8,094 nt of DNA from contig CAMCWG010000128.1 in NCBI GenBank assembly GCA_945882005.1, positions 1-8,094 on the forward strand, in the 5' to 3' direction. The position numbers were made by a program, and so were the translations under genes. Position 1 is the stretch's first letter. Every line of letters starts with the position of its first letter. Positions 1 to 6,721 of the stretch are shown here, in pieces. This DNA is from Bordetella parapertussis (GTDB lineage: Bacteria > Pseudomonadota > Gammaproteobacteria > Burkholderiales > Burkholderiaceae_B). The notes under the pieces are model-generated. The model was not told the DNA's origin. It worked only from the letters and a program-made list of their open reading frames with translations, and did not search any database.

Positions 1-1798
1 CGTACATCTTGAGTACTTGCTTGATTGGGGGCGGTGCATTGGTGGGAATACCCGAGCCATCTAGTGCATTGAACTGTGGACCCCAGTCGTAATCCAGCAC
101 TGGCATGATGAAGTCTGCTTCAGGGACCGTGGGTCGCAGACCTGGCAGCGTTGGGAACCCAATGTCCTGTTTGTTCGCTAGAGCCAGCGTTCCAGATTGT
201 TGTCCCGGTTGCGCGGCCAGAGTCGGATAGCGGCTGGGAGGCGGCTCGATTCCTTTCATGACCCAGTTGCGAAAGTGCAGGCGAATTGCATTCACTGTTT
301 GGATGTGCGGCACAGGATTGCTCGGTAAGATTGCCATCCCGAAGTTGTTGCCAGGACAGGTTGTCGGTGTTTTGGCTAAACCTACGCCAGGCAAGCTTGT
401 ATCGAAGCCTCCTGCACCACCGCCATGATGACTGCTAGCAATGTAATAGCGTCTGACAGAGTTGGGGAGTGGCAAATCGGTTTTGCCATCCGTGCCCACC
501 CACTCGGGAGTGAGCTTCAAAGCCCAGACCTCCGCCGAACCAAAATGCTCAACAACCTTAGGACAGGTGTCAGAAGCGGTACAGCGCCCCAAAATTCCTG
601 CTGAAGGCAGGCCTCGCACAGGATCAGGGTGCGGTAGCCACCACTGCGGACCTTCGCTGCCAGCTTGGTAGAGCTCCAGCACGCCGTCCGCTTGTGCCCA
701 ACGGAAATTCAACGCGATACGACGACCCGCAATAATTGGCCAGATGCCATCGTGTACCTTGCCGCCTTGCTCAGCTTGGTTAAAACCTAAATGCAGCCAA
801 CCGCGCAAGAAGTTTCCGGATTGGGATACCCCTCGGCCAATGCTGTGCGTTACGACACCAGCGAGGGGGTTCGCTGTGCCAGCATCATCCTTTGCAGCCG
901 TTTTAAAGAAATGCCCCAGATCCCTCCATGCTGCGAAGCCGATGCCGAGTACATACGGATCAGCAGCCGTAAAGACGACTTGGTAGAGACGCTTTGGGTC
1001 ATAGCCGTCTTTTAAACAGATTTGTGTCGCGTCTGGTGTGCCGGGGAAAGGATTTTTTTCGTCGCATTTCGCCCACGTCCAGTCACTGTCGGCGATGCGT
1101 ACCTCGTCAATGACTTGGCCGTGCATGGTTTCGCCGCCTCTGGAGGTCAGTTTTGCCTTGCTCGTATCAAGTGAAACAGGTTTGTAGGGTAGGGGGTTGC
1201 TTTGAACAATGAGCGGTTGAGAGGCCTTACCCGAGCGGTTGACGATGCGACCAAAAACTTCGCCTGTCACTGGGTCGCCATTCGGTTGTCGGGCTACAGG
1301 CACTTGTAAGAACTGACCAGTTTTGGAAGAGTTCGTCGGACGAATGCGCGTGTTGCCACTGTTATCACCCTGCCACGCGGTCGCGATCATGATGTCACCC
1401 AGCGCTTGCTCTCTCGGTGAAAACGCGTAGACGCGCCCACGATTAGGGACATCGTGCCACATTAGGCCGCTCGCGTTCTTAAGATCAACGGGCTTGTGAA
1501 TAACGAATGAGGCGACATAGCGAACCTTACCGTCTGGGTCTTTGGCCAGTTCAATATCTTGGATGATTGCGTTGTGTGGTTTCTTGGGATCGAGCTCACC
1601 AAAAGCACGCCCTGAAATAATTTCGTAGGTGATATTGGATTGATCCCCAGGGTGTTTGCTGCTGATTGTTGGCATCGCGACAGTTTCGTCGATGACGATT
1701 TTTGTCACGCGGGCTTGGGCTGGCGCAGTCAACGCGAGGGTGACGACGCTCACAACTGATAAGTGTCTAATGAACGAGCTCTGTTTTAATTTTTGCAT
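1..1798 (-). CDS. Exported alpha/beta-hydrolase-domain protein, C-terminus cut by window edge
   Basis: Reading leftwards from ATG at 1796-1798, the frame stays open for 599 codons to the window edge, so the C-terminus is missing. Residues 1-29 form a Sec-type signal peptide: K/R-rich start, hydrophobic segment about 13-25, and an A-Q-A cleavage site before Arg30. The mature protein is therefore probably periplasmic. A nucleophile elbow G-R-G-V-S-Q-S-G lies at 321-328, with Ser325 the likely nucleophile. It is followed by a conserved-looking stretch (I-A-G-R-R-I-A-L-N-F-R-W, 356-367), a possible acid at Glu382 (S-E-G-P) and an H-H-G-G at 457-460 as candidate catalytic His. Cys406 and Cys412 could form a disulfide. 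The overall pattern matches the large 'alpha/beta hydrolase domain-containing' family (Abhydrolase_10 type), whose substrates are, to my knowledge, largely unknown. A good SD (GGGAG, 1804-1808) sits 5 bases before the ATG. It is the last visible gene of the minus-strand run, 19 bases after the nucleosidase gene. Family confidence is good; substrate unknown. Confidence 0.88.
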   Translation of the reverse strand, partial: MQKLKQSSFIRHLSVVSVVTLALTAPAQARVTKIVIDETVAMPTISSKHPGDQSNITYEIISGRAFGELDPKKPHNAIIQDIELAKDPDGKVRYVASFVIHKPVDLKNASGLMWHDVPNRGRVYAFSPREQALGDIMIATAWQGDNSGNTRIRPTNSSKTGQFLQVPVARQPNGDPVTGEVFGRIVNRSGKASQPLIVQSNPLPYKPVSLDTSKAKLTSRGGETMHGQVIDEVRIADSDWTWAKCDEKNPFPGTPDATQICLKDGYDPKRLYQVVFTAADPYVLGIGFAAWRDLGHFFKTAAKDDAGTANPLAGVVTHSIGRGVSQSGNFLRGWLHLGFNQAEQGGKVHDGIWPIIAGRRIALNFRWAQADGVLELYQAGSEGPQWWLPHPDPVRGLPSAGILGRCTASDTCPKVVEHFGSAEVWALKLTPEWVGTDGKTDLPLPNSVRRYYIASSHHGGGAGGFDTSLPGVGLAKTPTTCPGNNFGMAILPSNPVPHIQTVNAIRLHFRNWVMKGIEPPPSRYPTLAAQPGQQSGTLALANKQDIGFPTLPGLRPTVPEADFIMPVLDYDWGPQFNALDGSGIPTNAPPPIKQVLKMY

Positions 1799-1803
1799 GT
1801 TGT

Positions 1804-1808
1804 CTCCC
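1804..1808 (-). promoter_or_regulatory. Ribosome binding site of the exported hydrolase
   Basis: On the minus strand GGGAG lies 5 bases upstream of the ATG at 1798. It supports that start, which also places the signal peptide directly at the N-terminus. It lies in the 19-base gap after the nucleosidase stop codon, so the hydrolase can be translated independently within the operon. Confidence 0.6.
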
Positions 1809-1817
1809 AATGATTCT

Positions 1818-2375
1818 TTAATAATTTGAACGTAGGTGTGCTAGAAATAATTCTTCACCGTGGTTTACTTTTGTATTCCAATCCGACGCTGAATCTTCGT
1901 TCGTATGATCGGTCACATATTTCAGTGAGGTCCAAGGCAGACCATGCGCGAACGCAACTGCTGCTATGGCGTAAAGTTCCATGTCGACGACATCGACCCC
2001 TTGCAAATCAAGCCAAGGATCTTTGCTTGTCACGAAGCTGTCTCCCGTGGCGCACGTGTGTTGTCCCGATTGTGAAAAATACTCGTGTGGACGTTCGCAG
2101 AAAGGAACTCGTCCGCGTGGGGAGAGGGGCTCTGCGATCATGTCGCGTTGTATGACGCGATTGATCTCGAGTAGTCCAGATAGATGGGACTTGATTGACC
2201 CTACCGTCCCAAAGTTAACGATACGTTGCGGCTTGTATTGGTCAATTGCCTTAAGTGTCGTGATTGTGGCGTTGATTTTCCCAACGCCGGAGTACATCAA
2301 CTGCATGCCCGATGGTAATCGCTTCTGATCGAGCTCGTTAGGTAGCGCAGTAATGATTAACGTGTTCTTGGGCAT
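1818..2375 (-). CDS. Compact MTA/SAH nucleosidase-like protein (phosphorylase/nucleosidase superfamily)
   Basis: The product is 185 residues, cytosolic, with no signal peptide. It resembles the PNP/UDP-phosphorylase superfamily and most closely 5'-methylthioadenosine/S-adenosylhomocysteine nucleosidase (MTAN), which cleaves the N-glycosidic bond to release adenine. The landmarks appear in the right order: T-A-L-P-N-E at 9-14 (position of the catalytic Glu in the MTAN N-terminal loop), S-G-V-G-K-I-N at 29-35, N-F-G-T-V-G-S at 54-60 (the N-T-G-S-A-G-G element), A-T-G-D-S-F-V at 109-115, D-M-E at 131-133 (ribose-binding Met-Glu) and V-T-D at 154-156, with Asp156 in the place of the general acid. 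E. coli MTAN has about 232 residues, so this is a short version with the middle region reduced. No SD is visible before the ATG. The gene follows the thioesterase stop by 36 bases in the same reading frame, so translation may depend on re-initiation. Another nucleoside or a divergent ligand is possible; the exact substrate is inference. Confidence 0.82.
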   Translation of the reverse strand: MPKNTLIITALPNELDQKRLPSGMQLMYSGVGKINATITTLKAIDQYKPQRIVNFGTVGSIKSHLSGLLEINRVIQRDMIAEPLSPRGRVPFCERPHEYFSQSGQHTCATGDSFVTSKDPWLDLQGVDVVDMELYAIAAVAFAHGLPWTSLKYVTDHTNEDSASDWNTKVNHGEELFLAHLRSNY

Positions 2376-2411
2376 GGGCGACGCGTCGTAGAAAAAGAGT
2401 GAGTTAAGCAG

Positions 2412-2852
2412 TTAGGCTGGTTTTGGCCAGAGAACCATTTGTGTGCAACGAAACAAAGCGATTTTTTTACCGGTGGCGGCGTCATTCACAATAGCATCCC
2501 AAACCTGCGTATTGCCGCCTAGGTGCTGTGCAGTTGCAGTGCACAAAATGATTTCACCCTCACCGCGCACGGTACCTAGGTGGTTGCTCTTAAGTTCGAT
2601 CGTTGTGAAGGAGAGTGCGCCCGGCGGGAGGTGGGCGACCGTGGCATAGCCACAGCTCGTGTCTGCTAAGGCAATTACGCTCGCCGCATGGAGGTAGTTG
2701 TTTGGTGCAAAGTGCGCCTTGCGCAGGACCATGCGGCTCTTCAGTGTGTTTTCAGAGAGTTCAAGAACTTCAACGCCCATGAGGCCGGGCAAGTTCTCGC
2801 CACTGCGCTTGTTTAACTCTTGAACGGTCATTTCTGGGCGAAGCTTAGACAT
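2412..2852 (-). CDS. PaaI-family hotdog-fold thioesterase
   Basis: A 146-residue single-domain protein, the usual size for PaaI/YbdB-like acyl-CoA thioesterases, which hydrolyse acyl- or aroyl-CoA to free acid and CoA in the cytosol, usually as tetramers. The signature is visible: N-N-Y-L-H-A-A-S-V-I-A-L-A-D-T at 51-65, with His55 and Asp64 in the places of the conserved His and catalytic acid of the hotdog helix. The strand T-I-E-L-K-S-N-H-L-G-T follows at 84-94. The usual H-G-G after the conserved His is replaced by H-A-A. The start is supported by an SD (AAAGGA, 2862-2867) nine bases upstream. It is the first gene of the minus-strand run and is transcribed divergently from the serine hydrolase. 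Next to ester hydrolases and dehydrogenases, a role in removing CoA from a pathway intermediate or a dead-end acyl-CoA is plausible, but that is inference. Confidence 0.88.
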   Translation of the reverse strand: MSKLRPEMTVQELNKRSGENLPGLMGVEVLELSENTLKSRMVLRKAHFAPNNYLHAASVIALADTSCGYATVAHLPPGALSFTTIELKSNHLGTVRGEGEIILCTATAQHLGGNTQVWDAIVNDAATGKKIALFRCTQMVLWPKPA

Positions 2853-2968
2853 ACAACGGATTCCTTTGGGGTGCGAAGAGGGGTTTTGCCGTAAGATTAT
2901 GCCGGAAGTCCGCCCCTTGCGAGCATAGGTTACCGCCTCTCGCCTTATCCAACATTTCTTTAGAACTC
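2853..2968. promoter_or_regulatory. Divergent intergenic region with promoters for both gene runs
   Basis: These 116 bases separate the starts of the thioesterase (left) and the serine hydrolase (right), so both transcription starts probably lie here. For the leftward direction a reasonable -10 element, CATAAT, is at 2896-2901 on the minus strand, about 45 bases before the thioesterase ATG. Its -35 partner is poor. For the rightward direction no convincing sigma-70 pair is visible and there is no clear SD before the ATG at 2969. I see no long inverted repeat that would mark an operator. Existence of promoters is inferred from gene arrangement; exact elements are uncertain. Confidence 0.45.
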
Positions 2969-4195
2969 ATGACACAGTCTTCAAAGCAAATTACTTCAAA
3001 CTACGCGCATTTGGCCGAATCGGATTCGGGGTTGGTGCAAGGGTTTTCAGCGAGCCGGCTCGCTCGCATCGCAGATGTGATGCAAGACCAGGTCGATGCT
3101 GATCATTTTCCGGGTGCAGTCACGATGGTGGCGCGTCATGGCGAGATCGTTCACTATGCGTCGCACGGATTTCAAGACGCGGCTAAATCAAAGCGTATGT
3201 CTAAAGACAGTATTTTTAGACTGGCTTCGATGACCAAGCCGTTAGTCACCGCTGCGGCCATGATTCTGGTTGAACGTGGTCGAATGAATATGTTCGATCC
3301 AATCGTTAAATGGTTACCCGAACTAAAAGATCTGAAGGTTGAGACGGCCCAGGGCGATGTGCCGCTAGAGCGGCCAATTTGGGTTCAGGACTTGATGCGA
3401 CACACGGCGGGCTTCGTTTATGGCGGGCGAGCGGTCTCGCCCCGCATCGCAAAGCTCTACACGGACCTCAACATTGAGTCGCGCGAACACGACATTACGA
3501 CCGAGGATATGCTGCGCAACCTAGGAAAGATTCCACTTGCGCATCAGCCCGGAAGTTATTGGGAGTACTCAATCTCAATTGATGTGCTTGGCTTGCTGTT
3601 GGAGCGTTTAGAGAACAAGTCCCTTGATCTGATCGTAAAAGAATTACTCACGGATCCGCTCGAGATGCCCGACACGACCTGGTGGGTTACCCCTGATGAA
3701 TTCGGCCGCGTGGCTGAAGCGCCGGACAGTGATCCACTCAAGGCGGAAATGCTTAAAGGCTATCGTCAAACGCAAAACCCTGTTGGTCGCACCTACCTGC
3801 GCGGTGGTGGAGGCATGCTTGGCACTGCACAGGACTACATGCGGTTCTTACAAATGATGCTCAATGGCGGCGTGTTTGAGGGGCGTCGGTACCTGTCACG
3901 TAAAACCGTTGAATACATGTTGTCGAACCATTCCGCTGGGATGGGTGGCACGACCATTGCTAACACCGGGCCCGGGTATGGTTTCGGTTTAGGTTTTGCG
4001 GTGCGGCTCGAGCAGGGAATGGGGTGGGTGCCTGGCTCTATTGGTGATGCGATGTGGGCAGGCATTTGGGGGACGAGTTTCTGGCTTGATCCCCGCGAGA
4101 ATCTTGCTGCGCTGATTATGACGCAGGGTCCGACCAGCAAGACTCACAGCCGGATGCTTTATAAGTCTTTGGTCTATGGCGCCTTAATGAAATGA
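2969..4195 (+). CDS. Beta-lactamase-fold serine hydrolase (class C / family VIII esterase type)
   Basis: A 408-residue protein, typical length for the Beta-lactamase (PF00144) family, which includes class C beta-lactamases, DD-peptidases and family VIII carboxylesterases. S-M-T-K at 87-90 is the S-x-x-K motif (Ser87 nucleophile, Lys90 base), followed by T-A-A-A-M-I-L-V-E-R-G-R-M. Y-S-I-S at 200-203 occupies the Y-x-N position (Tyr200). W-G-T at 367-369 stands where lactamases have K-T-G and family VIII esterases often have W-G-G. This pattern favours esterase or lactonase activity over antibiotic hydrolysis. There is no signal peptide; residues 1-40 are polar, so it is probably cytoplasmic. 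No alternative upstream ATG exists in frame and the SD is weak. Its stop overlaps the next start by four bases (ATGA), showing translational coupling with the Ldh-type dehydrogenase. The family is secure; the substrate is unknown. Confidence 0.9.
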   Translation: MTQSSKQITSNYAHLAESDSGLVQGFSASRLARIADVMQDQVDADHFPGAVTMVARHGEIVHYASHGFQDAAKSKRMSKDSIFRLASMTKPLVTAAAMILVERGRMNMFDPIVKWLPELKDLKVETAQGDVPLERPIWVQDLMRHTAGFVYGGRAVSPRIAKLYTDLNIESREHDITTEDMLRNLGKIPLAHQPGSYWEYSISIDVLGLLLERLENKSLDLIVKELLTDPLEMPDTTWWVTPDEFGRVAEAPDSDPLKAEMLKGYRQTQNPVGRTYLRGGGGMLGTAQDYMRFLQMMLNGGVFEGRRYLSRKTVEYMLSNHSAGMGGTTIANTGPGYGFGLGFAVRLEQGMGWVPGSIGDAMWAGIWGTSFWLDPRENLAALIMTQGPTSKTHSRMLYKSLVYGALMK

Positions 4196-5253
4196 GTTCC
4201 TCTACTCACCCTGTGACAGGAGTACCCGTTGCGCCTGACGTGTTTCGAAACTTTGCCGCAGCGGTCTACCTCAGTGCCGGTGTTCCGCAGTCAGAGGCAG
4301 AATTAGCCGCAGACACTCTGGTTCAGGCTGATTTGTGGGGGCATCAGTCGCATGGCATGCTCCGTCTTGGTTGGTATTACGCGCGCTTGCGCTCCGGTGC
4401 CATGAAGCCGGTCACACAGACCTCGCTCGAGGTGGATGCGGGTGCGATCGCCGTGATGGACGGTCATGATGGGGTGGGTCAAGTGATCACCCGAAGAGCT
4501 GTCGATGAAGCGATTGGACGAGCGAAAAAGCATGGTGTGGGTGTTGTGTCGATTCGTAACTCCAATCACTTTGGTACGTGCATGTATTACACGCGCATTG
4601 CGGCAGAGCAAAACTGCATCATGATGCTGATGAGCAATGCGGGGCCAAACATGGCGCCTTGGGGTGGTTTGAAAAAGAAAATCGGCACGAACCCGTGGTC
4701 GATTGCAGTGCCAGGTGGGGCGTACGGTCCGGTTGTGATGGACATGGCTAACTCGGGGGTTGCGCGCGGCAAGATTTATTTGGCAAACAAGCGCCGTGAA
4801 CCGATACCTGACTATTGGGCGGTCGATGCACAGGGACGCCCAACAACTGACCCTAAGGCGGCACTTGAGGGATTTATTTTGCCCATGGCAGGTCACAAAG
4901 GTTATGTGATGGGTGTCATGGTTGATCTGTTGTCAGGCGTTTTGTCGGGTAGCCAGTTTCTGGATACGGTGCATGGTCCTTATGATCCCGTTAATCCTAG
5001 CGGCGCGGGTCATTTCATGGTGGCCTTAAACGTCGCTGCCTTTATGCCGATGACAGAGTTCCATCAACGGATTGATACCTATATTCGTTCACTCAAAGAT
5101 GTGCCGCTCGCCGCTGGGCATAAGCAGGTTTACTATCCTGGCGAAATGGAGCGCTTGGCTGACCTTGAAAATCGGTCCAAGGGGCTCTTGTTGGCGCAGG
5201 ACACACTTGAAGACTTGCAGCGCGTCGGGCGCGAAGCAGGCGTACCTTTCTAA
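4192..5253 (+). CDS. Ldh/malate-lactate-type NAD(P)-dependent oxidoreductase
   Basis: A 353-residue protein of the Ldh_2 family (PF02615), which is unrelated to classical Rossmann-fold lactate dehydrogenases. Characterised members oxidise or reduce 2-hydroxy/2-oxo acids or imines: malate, sulfolactate, ureidoglycolate, 2,3-diketogulonate and piperideine-2-carboxylate. Conserved blocks are present in order: A-D-L-W-G-H-Q-S-H-G-M-L-R at 46-58, S-N-H-F-G at 124-128 (His126, the likely catalytic His), G-T-N-P-W at 165-169, D-M-A-N-S-G-V-A-R-G-K at 184-194 (usually D-M-A-T-S), G-R-P-T-T-D-P at 215-221 and A-G-H-K-G-Y at 233-238. The ATG overlaps the stop of the serine hydrolase by four bases and no separate SD is evident, so translation is probably coupled. 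A sensible reading is that the upstream hydrolase releases a hydroxy acid that this enzyme oxidises. Substrate and cofactor choice cannot be read from the sequence. Confidence 0.93.
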   Translation: MSSSTHPVTGVPVAPDVFRNFAAAVYLSAGVPQSEAELAADTLVQADLWGHQSHGMLRLGWYYARLRSGAMKPVTQTSLEVDAGAIAVMDGHDGVGQVITRRAVDEAIGRAKKHGVGVVSIRNSNHFGTCMYYTRIAAEQNCIMMLMSNAGPNMAPWGGLKKKIGTNPWSIAVPGGAYGPVVMDMANSGVARGKIYLANKRREPIPDYWAVDAQGRPTTDPKAALEGFILPMAGHKGYVMGVMVDLLSGVLSGSQFLDTVHGPYDPVNPSGAGHFMVALNVAAFMPMTEFHQRIDTYIRSLKDVPLAAGHKQVYYPGEMERLADLENRSKGLLLAQDTLEDLQRVGREAGVPF

Positions 5254-5256
5254 TTT

Positions 5257-5260
5257 GGAG
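5257..5260 (+). promoter_or_regulatory. Ribosome binding site that fixes the cupin start
   Basis: GGAG lies 6 bases before the ATG at 5267, in the 13-base gap after the Ldh-type gene stop. An in-frame ATG at 5072 exists far inside the preceding gene, but its extension has no cupin character. This site therefore decides in favour of the short, 122-residue product. Confidence 0.65.
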
Positions 5261-5266
5261 ACCAAC

Positions 5267-5635
5267 ATGAAATTCAGCATCCAGCACGCGAAGGACAAGC
5301 CTTTTACCCATGACGGCCTACGTGAATATTTTGATTATCGTGACCTAGGCATTTTTGATGCGACCGATGGCAAGGCTGTCATGCATGTCATTAAAGCGAG
5401 CAAAGGCAGTAATGCGACGGGTGAATGGCATCGTCACGAGTTAAGTTTTCAGTTTGTTTATGTCTTGAAGGGTTGGGCGATTTTTGAGTACGAGGGGCAC
5501 GGTCAGCATAAGTTGGTTGAGGGTACATGCGTCCATCAGCCACCTCATATTAGGCATCGTGAAATCGAACACTCAGATGACTTTGAAGTCCTTGAGATCG
5601 TGCTGCCCGGTGACTTTAAAACTATTACGATGTGA
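5267..5635 (+). CDS. Small single-domain cupin protein
   Basis: The product is 122 residues, the size of a one-domain cupin (a small metal-binding beta-barrel found in dioxygenases, isomerases, decarboxylases and ligand sensors). Cupin motif 1 is at 52-69: G-E-W-H-R-H-E-L-S-F-Q followed by G69. It gives His55, His57 and Gln62 as metal ligands, Gln62 standing in place of the usual Glu. Motif 2 is G86, then P-P-H-I-R-H at 92-97, with His97 as the fourth ligand; the usual P-x-G turn is replaced by P-P-H. There is no signal peptide, so it is cytoplasmic. The start at 5267 is chosen for its SD and because upstream in-frame sequence only shadows the Ldh-type gene. It starts 13 bases after that gene and its stop overlaps the next start. 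It could be an enzyme acting on the 2-oxo acid product, or an accessory or sensor protein; the sequence does not settle this. Confidence 0.88.
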   Translation: MKFSIQHAKDKPFTHDGLREYFDYRDLGIFDATDGKAVMHVIKASKGSNATGEWHRHELSFQFVYVLKGWAIFEYEGHGQHKLVEGTCVHQPPHIRHREIEHSDDFEVLEIVLPGDFKTITM

Positions 5636-6672
5636 TGGATCTTGTTGACCAGAAGCGTAGACAGCTTGCCGCTGGTGCTGCTTGGGCGTTTTGCGCCATG
5701 GGGTTGAGCACGAACGCTTCTGGACAGATATCTGAGACGCAGCCTGACGCAAAATACGCTGATCCGGCTGTCACGGTGCTGACCGATCCCAAAACCAAGC
5801 GAAGGGTGAAGCTGCGCGTACGTTTGCCAGCGGGGTCTGACAAAGCTGGGTTAATCATTTACTCCCCAGGTCTCGGAAGTGGCGTATCAAATGGTGCTGC
5901 GTGGTGTGAGGCATGGCGCAGGGCAGGATTCATTGTGGTCACCCTGGCACATCCGGTGACCGATGACTCTATTTGGACAGTCGCGACCGGAAAGACCTTG
6001 AAGACCAACATCAATGAGGCAATTGCAAGCCCGCAATATGGCTTGCGTGTTGCGGACTGCCGCTTTGCAATTGACTATTGTTTAGAAAAGGCTGTGTTTG
6101 CCTCACGCATTGATGCCGAGCGTATAGGTTTGGCAGGCCATTCTTTCGGTGCGTTAACGGCGCAGTCGATTGCCGGTCAGGCGGGCGCAGGACAGTCGTT
6201 GCGGGATGCGCGTGTGCGCGCGGTGATTGCGTTATCGCCCACAGCGATTTCTGCAGAGCGTGCGCAGTCGCTTAAAGTTATCGACATCCCGTTCCTTTGT
6301 ATTACCGGCACCCACGATCAGTACGTGACATTTAAAAAGGCTGGAGAGGCGGTGCGACTAGGTGTAAGTCTTGCGCAGCGCGAGCTTGTATTTGACTATT
6401 TGCCCGCCGGCCAAAAGATTCAGCTCAAACTTGCTTTGGCGGATCACATGAGCTTTGCTGGTGAAACGGTGAACGCCCAGAGCTTTAGTCGCGACGTGCC
6501 GGTGTCCGACAAGGCGAACACACGGATTTGGAATTGTGTGAGTGCGACAACGAGTTTATTTTGGCAGTTTTATCTTGATGGACCCGAGCAATCCGGGATT
6601 GCAACGCGCGAAGCCCTTGAGCAACAGATGCGGCAGTTAATTAGCACTGCAGATCAATTGAAGTTTGGTTGA
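5635..6672 (+). CDS. Secreted dienelactone-hydrolase-like alpha/beta hydrolase, possible Tat substrate
   Basis: From ATG 5635 the product is 345 residues; a GTG at 5632 would add one. The ATG overlaps the cupin stop by one base (TGATG), so translation is coupled. The N-terminus has K-R-R-Q-L-A-A-G at residues 7-14, then a weakly hydrophobic segment to about 25 and A-S-G-Q. This resembles a twin-arginine signal, suggesting export of a folded enzyme. The body fits the predicted dienelactone hydrolase / PAF-acetylhydrolase-like group. Y-S-P-G-L-G-S at 76-82 is the oxyanion-hole loop, G-H-S-F-G at 168-172 contains the nucleophile Ser170, G-T-H-D at 225-228 provides Asp228, and D-H-M-S-F at 270-274 provides His271. 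The triad is complete and in order. It is expected to hydrolyse an ester or lactone, probably in the periplasm. A cytoplasmic protein with an uncleaved N-terminus remains possible because the signal is short and only moderately hydrophobic. Confidence 0.87.
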   Translation: MDLVDQKRRQLAAGAAWAFCAMGLSTNASGQISETQPDAKYADPAVTVLTDPKTKRRVKLRVRLPAGSDKAGLIIYSPGLGSGVSNGAAWCEAWRRAGFIVVTLAHPVTDDSIWTVATGKTLKTNINEAIASPQYGLRVADCRFAIDYCLEKAVFASRIDAERIGLAGHSFGALTAQSIAGQAGAGQSLRDARVRAVIALSPTAISAERAQSLKVIDIPFLCITGTHDQYVTFKKAGEAVRLGVSLAQRELVFDYLPAGQKIQLKLALADHMSFAGETVNAQSFSRDVPVSDKANTRIWNCVSATTSLFWQFYLDGPEQSGIATREALEQQMRQLISTADQLKFG

Positions 6673-6677
6673 ACGTG

Positions 6678-6706
6678 TTGGCAAGGGTGTTTATCTTTGC
6701 TATACA
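6678..6706 (+). promoter_or_regulatory. Candidate sigma-70 promoter for the downstream dehydrogenase
   Basis: In the 64-base gap before the isopropylmalate-dehydrogenase-like gene, TTGGCA (6678-6683) and TATACA (6701-6706) are separated by exactly 17 bases. They match the -35 consensus at five of six positions and the -10 at four of six. This is the only clear break in the packed plus-strand run, so the last gene may have its own promoter as well as readthrough. It is a consensus match by eye only. Confidence 0.42.
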
Positions 6707-6713
6707 GATAGTA
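6698..6713. promoter_or_regulatory. Imperfect inverted repeat over the candidate -10 element
   Basis: TGCTAT and ATAGTA flank ACAG, giving five symmetric pairs out of six. The repeat covers the candidate -10 element (6701-6706), a position where a repressor could act. Such short palindromes are frequent by chance, so this is a weak call resting on location. Confidence 0.2.
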
Positions 6714-6721
6714 TTCACTTT

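Noticed and set aside
462..1015. Three plus-strand open frames (462-671, 744-986, 791-1015)
   Set aside because: They lie antisense inside the continuous 599-codon hydrolase frame, have no SD and show no family resemblance.
1826..2328. Plus-strand frames opposite the nucleosidase gene
   Set aside because: Shadow frames; the minus-strand protein carries recognisable ordered motifs while these show none.
2379..2388. Perfect 10-base palindrome CGACGCGTCG just before the nucleosidase ATG
   Set aside because: About eight such 10-base palindromes are expected by chance in a window of this size, and it does not extend further.
2969..4195. Possible antibiotic-resistance beta-lactamase
   Set aside because: The third motif is W-G-T rather than K-T-G, there is no export signal, and the gene is coupled to a metabolic dehydrogenase.
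4303..4896. A 197-codon minus-strand open frame opposite the Ldh-type gene
   Set aside because: Long for a shadow, but it is rich in Arg, His and Thr with no domain pattern and lies entirely within a gene with clear family motifs.
5072..5266. N-terminal extension of the cupin from ATG at 5072
   Set aside because: It runs inside the Ldh-type gene in another frame. The GGAG site before 5267 and the normal cupin length point to the shorter start.
5635..5710. Lipoprotein signal around Cys20 of the secreted hydrolase
   Set aside because: The residues before the Cys (W-A-F) do not fit a lipobox; a Tat-like signal is the better reading.
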